Source of the DNA: Cryptococcus deneoformans JEC21 | Taxonomy: Eukaryota; Basidiomycota; Tremellomycetes; Tremellales; Cryptococcaceae | Reading direction: 5' to 3' | Assembly (NCBI RefSeq): GCF_000091045.1 | Contig: NC_006692.1 | Coordinates: forward strand, 327,221-391,220 | Length of the DNA stretch: 64,000 nucleotides | Shown here: piece by piece, positions 23,801-34,163 of the stretch | How positions within the stretch are numbered: the stretch's first letter is position 1 | How the letters are laid out: each line of letters begins with the position of its first letter | The notes under the pieces: model-generated | What the model was told of the DNA's origin: nothing | What the model saw: only the letters and a program-made list of their open reading frames with translations | The model's database searches: none | Program-made: the position numbers and the translations under genes

Positions 23801-25568
23801 GCGTCTTTGGAACAGAAGCACAGTGTTGATTTGTTTCCTGGTCTCAGTACACCCCGGTATGCTTTGTTCATAGCAGGCTCCTGAAAGTATCACTGATCTC
23901 AACATAGGTGATGTCCGTCGAGCGTGGGCTGTCGATAATCCTGAGTTGCGACATCTCAAGAACGTCATCGTCTTTAGCACGCAGGGCATGCGAGACATGC
24001 CTAGCATGTAAGTGTATTACTACATGACCTCCGATGAGTGCCTGACAGTGATATTTTTTAGGCTTGGTGGTGGTGATTTAGATGGTGATGGTACGCTTAT
24101 CGATGCCGTTTTATTGATCTCAAGCGCTGATTTCTGCGTGTTCTCAGATTACACTCTTATCTGGGATCAGCGATTTGTCCAATCTCTCAAAGTCTACGAT
24201 CCTATGGACTACGAAGCTCCTGATCCTATCAGTGTGAAGCATGTCACTCAAAAGCATTTGAATGAGGTACGTACGCAACGATATTCAAATCTGGCAGAGC
24301 CGATTGTTGATGACCTCGTAGAACTTCGTCCAATATATCCTTGTACGCCATGACATTTCCTGAATAAATTGTACGAAAAGTCTGACAATCATACAGAACG
24401 ACGTCCTTGGACAAGTCGACAACTGCCATTTGGCACTTTCAGATATGTATACGCCTTTTGATCCCAGGTGTCTGCATTTGTCAGAGATTCACTCTGTACG
24501 TCGTTCAAGCATCCTTTATGTGCAATGAGCTAACCGTCATACTTCTTTCTTGTCATAGACCGCGTAGGTTTCCATCACTTTCAGCTACTCGACAAAACTT
24601 GCTAACACATCCCAGCGTCGACTTTGCCAAAACTGGTCAAGCCGCAGCGCTTGACCCATCCCTTCGTCCGAAGGAGTGGCCTGACTTTATGGACAAGGTA
24701 TGGTCATTTGCCCGGGGCCAGTTTGGTATTGACGCTGACGTTTCGCTATTAGGATGATGTCAAGGTGGTGTACGAAAGCACAGGTATTCTCGGAAAGATC
24801 TTCCGAATTGTAAGCCAATCGCTCATTTGTGCTTTGCATGCTAACGCTCTTACTTGGGAAACAGGTGCAAGCTGATGCACACTTCTCGCCGAGCGATCTT
24901 GAACAAATGGGATACCCCACAGACCCTCGTATCACCCGCTTCCCCCTTCACGAGAGTCTTTTGGATAGGTTGAAGCCCCTCAAAGCGAGCTATGAGAGGG
25001 ATCTACAATACGACATGAGGCGGTGAGTATTCATACAACAAAATGCCTCTGGCATTAGTAACTGCTGACCTGTCTCTCTTAAAGTTACCGCGTGTATGAG
25101 CCCGAGATTCCTTCTGGTATTGCCATCCGGAACAAGAGAAGAAAGCGTGTTCGTGACCAAAATTTGAACGAACCGTTACGTGAGGCATACAATCTCCTCG
25201 TCAACAATGTTCGAGAGACTGCGCAGAAGATTGTCAATGATTTTGAATTCAAGACGACTCTCACACCCATGCAAGTCGTAGCACGTCATTGCTACGCCCT
25301 CACTTACGAAGAAGTTCATGTGAGACAATGGGAACAGGCATTAGCGGAAGGTAAATTCGGAGAAAAACCGGAGGACGACGAAGACTCTGAAAGACTGAGG
25401 CCGAAGTACGTGGTTGTAATAAGCCGCTCTGAGCTTTTCGGATAAAGCTGACCTATAAATAGGCCTTTGATTTCGTTCGCTTGGTGTTTCTGTCAGGAGC
25501 TTGTTCAGATCGTCTCTCAGTCAGCTTCGACCCCTGTCATCCCAGTCGCCGTCGCTCATTCTGAGTAA
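20897..25568 (+). CDS. RDP1: RNA-dependent RNA polymerase of the RNAi pathway
   Basis: It makes double-stranded RNA from aberrant or transposon transcripts for Dicer. 25 exons join in frame to 1116 residues: 20897-21106, 21153-21542, 21593-21646, 21702-22098, 22161-22360, 22420-22559, 22601-22715, 22778-22971, 23030-23144, 23212-23400, 23469-23610, 23669-23788, 23848-23856, 23908-24007, 24062-24090, 24148-24266, 24322-24342, 24397-24446, 24468-24495, 24559-24563, 24616-24697, 24753-24809, 24865-25022, 25085-25405, 25463-25568. Family motifs are TDGCGIAG, YLIGIADETGTLKEGEVF (about residue 713), HPGDVRR and the catalytic LGGGDLDGDDYTLIWD (about 792), then NDVLGQVDNCHLALSD and VDFAKTG. The motif with the three catalytic Asp is whole. 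Exons of 9, 21 and 5 nt are needed to keep frame and family sequence. The start at 20897 is the best guess; an upstream exon is possible. Confidence 0.93.
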
Positions 25569-26496
25569 AGGTGTAAGGTCATAATCGGTAGGTCTAATGT
25601 AATATTTACACACTTTTTTGTAGAAACATAACATTTGGGATTATGTAAGGCTTGGAAGTCTACATGGCGGGATTCATGGATGCAAATCATGCAATTGGTT
25701 CGTGATGCTAGCATACTGTAGATTACGTATAACAATAGAGCTGCAGCAAAGCTACAACTGAGTTCTACCCGTTGCTACGCCCTACGATTTTTGGTCATAA
25801 GGGGTGGATGCACCTTCTAATTCAGTTGGTGTGAACGGTTTGTGTAGCTGAACTAGGTTGAGCGGAACAAGGTTCGTCCGAGCTGCGATCTATTTACCAA
25901 GATCACGCATATAGATACGGACTGGGTTGAGACCAATGCGGCGCATGCTGCTCCCCGATGCAGAGTTCCGTGGCGTAACCCATACCAGACGAGACAGCCG
26001 CTATGAGAGAGAAGAAGAGAGATCAGCGTCCAAGCCAGACGCGAAGAAAGAGCTGTTTCAGAGAGGGGGGGATATTGTCGTTGGTTGTGGAAGGCAAAGA
26101 AACAAGATGTCTCACTCGCTCCCGAAATATTCACGGCGGGGACTAGACGTATGCAATCCTCTTCCCGGAATGGAAGCAATTCATTTGTGTCCGATGACCA
26201 CCCTGTGAACTATTATAGCATCATGCATTTGTTTCATAAATACATCAGAGTGACTGAAATGATGCTATCGAATTTTTGATGGCATTATCGTAAAAGAAAG
26301 TATTGTTTGCTATAGGTACACGATTAGATGAGCATTCTTTGATAAAGTCCATTGAAGGAATAATATAAAACCCCCAGTTAACCAAAAAGTCCGTCAGATA
26401 GAGTGGCCTGTGATACCCCTTCTCGTACCAAGCCGCATTACCCCCCAATTCTTCTTCATATCATTGGCCAATGATTCTTCCAACCCGAGCGGTCTC
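25569..26496. other. Intergenic region between convergent RDP1 and LAC1
   Basis: About 930 bp of 3' sequence for both genes. The ORFs inside are short, overlap on both strands and show no recognisable protein. I see no RNA gene or repeat. Confidence 0.45.
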
Positions 26497-29086
26497 TCAC
26501 GCCTCTCGCGCACCTCTACGTTTAACAACCTTCCCTTTGACTTCACGGAGATACTGGAAACTGGATGTCTTAGAGGATTGAATAGACGGAGAAGATGAGC
26601 GTTTTGCCGGGCCAAACGCATTGGGATCGGTGTTAGCACAGAGCTAAAGGGAGAAATAAGTTAGCAAAAGCTCTTTGAAAATAAGAAGCTCGATTCACAT
26701 TCGTCCAAGACTCGGGGCTCTCCATATGTCCAATCGCACTTGGTTGAACGACAATCACAGCCAACTAGATAAACAATTTTAGTGGGTGAATGGGCGAACG
26801 AAGGATAAAAACTCACCTTTCCCTCAGTAAGATGCCACCCAATATGACAATGCAAGGCCCAAACTCCAGGGTTATCCGCTGTGATCCTCAATACCGCCCA
26901 ACTTCCACCCTGTATCCAGAGGGTATCCTTTCTCACGGGGTTGTCCAAAGTGAAGTCAATATTAGTCAGGTTATCAATACTGAGAGCTCCAGTACCTCGT
27001 CCTATCACCTGGAACTCGTTGCCGTGCAGGTGGTAAGGATGGTCGATGACGGTATCAAGATTGTTGATGATAATGTTCCCTGGCCCGAAGTCGGGGAAAG
27101 TTCTACTGGATACCAATGTGTTCTCGCAGGAGCCTCCGCGTTGGACGATTGAAAGTAGAGGGTTGAAGATTTGGTTCTGATATGAGATATTGTTGAACCC
27201 CTAGATAACTGTCAGCACGTTTTCCCTTGAATGTAATACTGGAAAATGGAAAATTACATACATAACCCTGGAAGGTATTACCAAGAACATTCACAAAGGC
27301 TCCTCGTTCGCTATTGAAGAAATGGCTTTGCAAAGGTTCCCGAGGTGCACTAAGACTGTCTCGTGGTCTACGTAGTTATTAGTAAAAAGATTCAAACAAG
27401 AGAAATCAACCAATGCTCACGAAAGAGTATATGTTTGGTCCAGTCCAGTACATGGAACGGTAACTCCCGCTAGATCACTCCTGAATATATTGTCAGCGCC
27501 AGTTCAACCTGAGATTTTTCGGTAACTCACCAAGCAGAAGTCTGAGGCTCCTCAGTACTAACGATTCCATTACCCGTATACCTCACCACCGCCAATCCCT
27601 CCTGACTTACTGCACCAAACATACAGCTTAGAGCAACGCTAGTCCTCAGCCAAAACGCATCACCTTCTTTCCCTTCATTGGTGTTGATAATTGCAGAGTA
27701 CCGTTCCCCGGGTGCGATGGAGATTTCATGGACTGTCGGCCCATAGACGGCAGTACCATCGGCCTCCACAACTTCCATAGGGTGGTTGTCGATAGATATG
27801 CGGTACATGGGATGGGCGGTCGCGCTGATAAAGCGCAGACGAACCCTGCAGTTGACGGGCACTTGGATCTCCGGAGGTGGGGGATAGAAGCATGACGAGG
27901 AACCAGTAGCTGTGCAATTTGTTTGGCCCTAGCGGTAAGTGTTAGTAAGTCTACGTGGGGGTTATCGTTGTTGCCAGTAAAACCACGTACACGGCCGTTG
28001 ATGAGAATCGCATCACCTTGTGGAGGAGCAATGTTCTTTCTTACAGTCAGTGTTGGGCTATCAACCCTTAAACTTTTTTTTACTCACTCCTTTGTATCCT
28101 TCTGGAGTGGCTAGAGCTGCAATGATGATTTCTGAGTTATCATGCCTGCCATCGTCAATGTTTAGCTGAGTCTCATTGAAGAACGGACATACTTACATCC
28201 AGTCAGTTATAAAAACGATTCGGTCCTCATCATAGTCTCGTCCCCTCTGAAGGGGTTCATTGGGCGAGTGCACAATTAGGCTATGATATCTTATCAGCTG
28301 TGATAAGTTGCTATAGAAGTCAGGAGAACTGACGGGCCCCAAATGCCGTCGGCCATGGAATTGGAGTAATGGGAGTGCCACCAATACGTGCCGGATTGAT
28401 GGCTTACGGTGAAATTGTAGGTAAATGAGCCTCCAGGCGGAATAGGACACTAACCAATTTATCAGTTAAGACCAATTCCTGTGGTTTCTAGGGATTCTTA
28501 CCTGAGTTATACCAGGGACACCGTCCATGAAAGCCGTGCCCAGCTGCCGCAAACCATGCCAGTCTGGATTTAAGAGTTAGTACATTAAAAGTGCGTCTTT
28601 GAATATGAGCAGGATATGAGCTGATGCTTACGGAGACTTTGTCCTTCATCCAAATGATTGTTGACATGTACGATAATAGTATCGCCGGTGTTAGCCTCTA
28701 TCACAGGACCAGGGAACATGTTGTTGACAACGTAAACCTCCCGTTCATAACCATCAGGGCTGGCGAAAGCGTTGCTGCAATTGTGCGTCAGATTAAAATA
28801 CGCGATCTTTAAATTCCGACTCACGCGATATCGAAGGTATACTCTCTCGTCGTCGGAACATCTGTTATTTCAAAGTCATTTGAAAGAGCGAATACACTAG
28901 GGTCAATGGTTGCTGTCGCTTTCGGCATATAGTTATCAGAAACCGCGGTTGGCGACCTGAACAGTGATTAGCCCTTCCTTGGACCTTGCGAAACTCAACG
29001 ACATCAACTCACTCATCAGTCTTCTCGCTGCTGACCAGCGAAACGAAGGAACAGGATAGGAAGAAAAGCTTGGCTAACCCCCGCAT
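26497..29086 (-). CDS. LAC1: Laccase (multicopper phenoloxidase), main melanin-forming type
   Basis: Laccase oxidises catecholamines and other diphenols, reducing O2 to water; in Cryptococcus it makes melanin at the cell wall. Fourteen exons on the minus strand (29086-29013, 28956-28825, 28774-28632, 28563-28502, 28449-28334, 28280-28197, 28145-28088, 28035-27991, 27928-27531, 27480-27421, 27367-27262, 27200-26817, 26764-26699, 26643-26497) give 624 residues, the length I recall for CNLAC1. There is a signal peptide ([20 protein letters not shown]). Copper ligands are HWHG (split by an intron after its first base), [17 protein letters not shown] and [11 protein letters not shown]. The C-terminal exon is basic ([11 protein letters not shown]). 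A further intron lies in the 5' leader. The identity LAC1 rather than LAC2 rests on adjacency to RDP1 and on this C-terminal tail. Its paralogue is at 34.2-37.0 kb. Confidence 0.95.
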
Positions 29087-29116
29087 TACTGTGAGCGTCG
29101 GTATAGCTAAATTGAC

Positions 29117-29468
29117 CTATTAGCATAGAGTATTATGGACGCTGGAAACAAAATGGAGATTCTGAAGTTGATAGTGGGAAGATGCGAGTTGTGAAGGTTG
29201 AATTCAAAAGTAGAATGTATCGAGCGCAGTAAAAGAGTAGCAAGGAAGCTAAAGCGGTCGCACCGTCTGAGTGTAGGAGGGCGACAGTTCATCCTTTCAT
29301 GGAAGACTTTGATCAGGTAGCGACAGCAAGGCCCGGCACGAGTACGGTCACTTGACTCGACGATCTTGGAGCGCTTCAGGTAGCCATGAAAGAATGGGAA
29401 AAGGCTGCTGGCGTATATCGATCGACGGCGGAACAGGACCGAGACAGAGAAGAGAAAGAAATATTTAC
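29117..29468 (-). other. 352-bp intron in the LAC1 5' leader
   Basis: On the minus strand, GTAAAT at 29468 and TGCTAATAG ending at 29117 bound a stretch absent from LAC2. The flanks continue each other in the LAC2 leader, where the joined sequence is found without a gap. It is much longer than the 45-70 bp coding introns. It may carry regulatory sequence for a strongly regulated gene, but that is inference. Confidence 0.65.
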
Positions 29469-29880
29469 CGATTAGGATAAAGATAAGATATTACACCAGT
29501 ATAATGCCTCAGAAGTGCCGATAAGGGTTGATACTCTGGACTTGAAGGGAGAAGTTGCTCTTCAGGAGGCCAATTATGTAGAGCTGATTGTAAAATGAGG
29601 CCTTTTCAGTTAACCAGGCTTATATATGTCTCTCCTACCGGATATCCGCTGTAGCACAAAGTCAGAAGCAAGTTCTCTGATGGCCTTTGATATCGGGCAT
29701 GCGCTCACAATGCTGTGAATGATGTATCGCACCCTTGGCAGTAGTGTGGTTGCTGTTCCAAGTCCATGCTTGCTGCTTTGCCCGTGATCCATGTTCGCTT
29801 CCCGAAAGAAGACTGAATCAGGGACATACTGATAAAGAAAGGACTGTCGCTATTTCAGGATAGTCGTTATGCCGTCGGAT
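29469..29880 (-). promoter_or_regulatory. LAC1 core promoter, duplicated with LAC2
   Basis: The stretch matches the LAC2 upstream region (37095-37450) in order: GATACTCTGGACTTG, a TCTTCAGG block, a TATA-like element (minus-strand TATATAAG at about 29619-29627, counterpart at 37199-37208) and a CTGTAGCACAAAGTCAG-like block. The promoter was therefore copied together with the gene. Confidence 0.6.
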
Positions 29881-31690
29881 ACTGACTGTCACTAATTGAA
29901 TATGGAAACCTTAAGTTCGCTCGTCGGTGATCTCCATCTGATTGCAGTACGACATAAGTGAACCTGAAGTTCGCGCATACGGCAGAGGACGGATAGGGGT
30001 CATACCTGCGAAAGATTGTGGGAACCGACCGGGCACGGAGTGTACAGCGACCTTTGGGGCGCTGTAAACTAACGTACACCCATTCCCGTGGAGCAGCGCA
30101 CGTCTCCCAATTTGGCTCCTTAGATCATCGACTTCTCACCGGTAACAGTAAGGACATCGGAATAAATAATGCGATGTTTTCGCGGTGTTATCCTATCTAT
30201 GCGTGGTAACCGCCCGCGCTGAACGGCGAAACAAGCCGGAGCCAGGGAGCTGTCGGACTCGGGAGCTGACCTTAATTAATAGGCACTACAGGGTGATACC
30301 GAAGTTTTGGGAAAGGACTGAAATGCAAAGATGTTGGCGGCCTATGCTTCGCACTACTTTAGTATGTCATCTGTTGATAGAAACAGCCCTGACGACGGTG
30401 CAAGGCGTGCGAGTGACATTTCCCTGGGAAGGTTGGCTGTACGACGGCTCCTCCCGGAAGTGTCGTTATGTGAACAGCCTCTTCCGAGATATATGGGAGA
30501 ATGCCGTACTTCGTCCAGATAACCGGATAGGTGTCAACTGATATTTATCATTCGGCGAAGATATGATCGTCTGAGATTTGGGGTGGCCGAGACCGAAACA
30601 GGCACCTGCTGTGCATGATACATGTGCGATGACACATGTTTTGCTTCGTTGTCGCACGGGCATCTGATACATGCGATCGGAATGCTGCTTCCAAGCTCTC
30701 GAAATTGCGCAGCTGATCGTGAAGACTGGTCATGCTAATACACAGTACATGATGTTGGATGCAGCTAAAGTGCGCTATGTTCAGTTCCCTAACATTGGTT
30801 CTGCCCCGCCTTTGTCGTTAGACGCTCCGTCGCCGAGAGTAGTCCATAATGACGACGGCGTGCCAAGATTTTCACGAAAGCTCCCTGAGACTCATAGGAA
30901 GTATCAACTGACTGTAGTAGCCAGCCGTTTCAAGAGCCCTAGATTTGAGACGACATCAACCCGTTGAATTCGTTGCTTCCAGGAAAAAAAGGCCTGCAGG
31001 CAATGGTATCTTCCCAGCTGTTTGGCTCGAGAGCAGCAAGGGGCAAGAAGATCGGGGGATGATGGCATAATAGAGATTGCTCAGTTGTTAACTTGTACGC
31101 CTTTCATGCCTACTGCATACATCTTCATTCAATTCCCTTTTGACAATGTGAATTGTGGGAATAAGCAGTACCGTGACGGTATACATAGCCATATGAAATA
31201 TAAACAAGCGAAGATTACCAGAACACCAGCATCCTTTGTCCTTCTTCGGTTTTCCTTCACTTCATGCAGATTCATCATCGAGGTTTCATATAAAGTAGTA
31301 TAGCGAAAAGCAGAGGCATACGGTACGTAAACGAAAGTAAAAAAAGACTGGACCACCAGCGATGATGACAGAAAGATAATAGAAACGTCCCTTTCCGTCG
31401 TAATAATCTCCGTATCCTAGATTTGAAGTTTTCTATTGTCTCGAGGGCTTCGCAAGACATGTTAACAGCAACAACAAGAATACTCCACCATAAGCAACGA
31501 CAGCAGAGAAAGGATAATGTGACAAACGATGTCAACCTTTTAAGCGAAGGAATCATGGCCACGACCGACAACCACTACCATCAGTACTCGTTCAGAATAT
31601 CCGTACACTCACGCAAGACAAAGCATCAATTCACTGGTTTTTTATATAGTGTGATCGACACTCCATAAAATACAAAATACTTCCGCTTCT
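29881..31690. other. Intergenic region upstream of LAC1
   Basis: About 1.8 kb with only short ORFs in conflicting frames. One stretch near 30330-30520 (+) reads MLAAYASHYFSMSSVDRN but I cannot assign it. This region probably contains distal LAC1 control sequence. Confidence 0.35.
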
Positions 31691-33272
31691 TGCCTCGCAC
31701 GCTCGCTCGACTTGCCTTCAAAATCAAACTAGTTCCTAATGCCTTCTACAGCTCCTCCAAATTATTAACGTCAGGGCCCTCGCCTTGACAAGCTCCAAGG
31801 TGATCCTTCCTTTTGCATCCCCTTAGAAAATGTCTTTCGGCATCGCCTTCCGTTGACTCGTCGATCCACCGGCTCACGGGACTAGCGGTCAGAATACACC
31901 AATGATTTTCGGCGCCCTTTTCTCCCCATCCTCCGCAACCTTCTCGAGGCTACCAACCCTTTTTTGAGACAGAAATTGGCCAGCTTTGCCTAGGGGAAGG
32001 CGCCGTCACAGTGCGTCGCGCATCCTGGTCGCCTAAGGAACGGGCTTTGAGGTCGTAGTCTACGAATTGCAGAACACTTGAGTCTCATACCTCAGGCCAT
32101 TCCCTCGCTTTCCGGTTTGCGTGGGGGACTTTCAGTTCGACGATGACGCCCTTGGACTCGGCTTAGGTGGTGGTGGAAAACTCGGTTGATGGCGTTGTAC
32201 CGTCTTTGGTGCAAAGAGTTCCAAGGTCGGCAATGCTCGTCGTATCCAAGAGGCGCTTCGGACCCACAGTAGCGGCAAACTGGCATCGGAGGGTTTGCTC
32301 AGAGTCTTGTTATGGAACCCAATGGCCACTTATTGATGGAGAGTCGGAGAGGTTGGAAGAAGAGAATCATAAAAAGTCAGGCGCAGCTCAATTTGGATGA
32401 ATTTTCGGTAAACCTCCTGCGTTGCATGCCATTGAGAGTCTGGCAGGTTGCGTCACGTTGCGCTTCCCAGAGCTCTGACAATCGGGTGCACGGAGGGAAG
32501 GTGGATGTGGAAAGGATGGTGCCGAGCCTATGAAGGAGGGGGCCCGAGGTTTCGCATGCGGATCGATAAGCTAGGGAGCGTTGATTTTAAGAGAAGACAG
32601 GTCGAGCCAAACCATCCAAATAAGCAACTCGGATACCGTCCGCTCTAGCTCGTCTTCCTCAGGAGAATCCTGCCTCTGCCTCATCTCCACCTTCGCATCT
32701 CCTCTAATACCTTGGAGTCCAATTTTCCCATACGGTCCTAAGTCGTTCGACCTCAGGCTTAGTTGGAGATGTGGTATCAACACAGAAGCGCAAGAGGAGG
32801 AAATCGCATTGATGCGGGACGTCCTTTAGCTTGTCTATCTTCTCTATTCCCGGATCTCCACCTCTAAAAACCTCCTCTCGCCCTTCCTTACCACCCACCA
32901 TTGTCCCTAACAACTTGAACCCATCGCACTTGTTTTCTTCAAAGCTGACCAACTTGCACTCCCGCTCTTTGAGTTTGATTATGTGTTGTTTGTGTAGGAG
33001 AGCAGTGGTCTTGCTACGAACTTGGGGAACATGAGAGAAAAGGTAATTATCGTCAAGGTACGCGAGGGTTTGGGTAATGGGGACACGGGACCGGCAAAGA
33101 AAGTTGAGCGTTGGTGGAAGCATGATAGAAAAGAATAGGGGGGTCGAAAGAAGCGGATGCCTTGGGATGATGGAGGATATGCTCCCTGCATCTAGGTCAG
33201 AAGCATCTCCATACGCCTATTTATAGGCCCTCCACAGCGCCGCAGCGATGGTCTTGACGGCGGCTTCTATCT

Positions 33273-33292
33273 CCCCCCCCCCCCCCCCCCCC
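33273..33292. repeat. Homopolymer of 20 C
   Basis: Uninterrupted run of 20 C on the plus strand inside the retroelement relic, between the two blocks of the dispersed repeat. Length may vary between strains or be affected by sequencing. Confidence 0.9.
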
Positions 33293-33630
33293 ATCTACTC
33301 GGTTACGAGCATTTGATGCGTCGAGTGAGGCAAGATATGGGCACTCACAGCCAACAGGGCTGTAGCGGTGCCACTGTCCTCGCGGAGGTCGGAAAGCACC
33401 TGAAGCTACTATAGCTTCGTGTCCTCGGTCGTTTGTCTATAGTTGTTCTTGGAGCACTAGATTCAGTCGTTGGGATTGCTGAGCTCGAGAGTTTGAGAAG
33501 ACTAAGCTGCTTAGAGCTATGCATTTTATCTACTCGAAAGGCTACGCCTTTTACACTTATCTTTCTCGGCTTACGAGCTGACTCATCTTTCTCACACTTT
33601 CTCTGTATCCTCCATTCGGACCTCTATCCT

Positions 33631-33781
33631 CCCTAACGCCTCCTCGCACGGTCCTCCTACTCTTTTTCTCTCCTTCTTCCCTCCCTCTCTCTCCTCTCAG
33701 CGCCCCAAAATTACTTCCCTTTCTTCCTCCTCTCGTCCTTCTCCTTCTCTTCCTCCTACCCCCGTTTTTCTGTATCCTTAC
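33631..33781 (-). repeat. Dispersed pyrimidine-rich repeat, copy A
   Basis: About 150 bp closely matching 56111-56263: CCTCCTCGCACGGTCCTCCT, then CT-rich sequence with CTCCTCTCAGCGCCCCAAAA. On the minus strand both copies encode similar Arg/Gly/Glu-rich sequence (GRRKRRRRTRG..., RGERGREEGE). A second matching block precedes it at 33365-33400, separated by about 230 bp; in copy B the two blocks are adjacent. Confidence 0.8.
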
Positions 33782-34163
33782 AAGAACGACCAAAACCCTC
33801 CCTGTAAGCCTCAATTGGTTCTTACCTCTCCAGGTGGCTTGGCGCGGAGTTGTTAGGGGAGGAGGTATCGGGTTGAAAGTGGGTCGAGATGAAAGCTTTG
33901 ATACAGAGGCGATAAATGAGTTCGCCAGGGGAGGAGAAGGGGAAGGGGAGGGGTGTTTGTTGACGTCATTCACTCAGGGGTTACATAGTGGTACAACGTC
34001 TACTGACGGGGCGTTTAGAATGCATCGAAGAGTTGCTTTACAAGAAAAAGTACCCACTCTCAATGGTCAATACCAATGCAAACCAACGCATACATAAGAT
34101 GTCCAGACATTCTCGAACCAAGACTACGGTACATGAACTGTCGTAGAGTACTACATCGAGGGG

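Larger units (their letters stand above)
31700..34030 (-). mobile_element. Degenerate retroelement with reverse-transcriptase remnant
   Basis: The best-preserved piece is a minus-strand ORF at 33123-32704. It contains ITQTLAYLDDNYLF, matching the Y-x-D-D catalytic motif of reverse transcriptases, then GFKLLGTMVGGKEGREEVF and LKDVPHQCDFLLLRFCV. These match, in the same order and spacing, conserved blocks downstream of the YLDD motif in a family of mobile-element reverse transcriptases common in basidiomycetes. Flanking sequence on the same strand continues in broken frames. Upstream of it are a 20-base C run and one copy of a pyrimidine-rich dispersed repeat (33631-33781). I see no long terminal repeats, no intact ORF and no clear ends, so the boundaries are approximate. 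It is dead. Confidence 0.6.

Noticed and set aside
30185..30541. Plus-strand ORFs reading MLAAYASHYF and overlapping frames
   Set aside because: Short, in conflicting frames, no family recognised.
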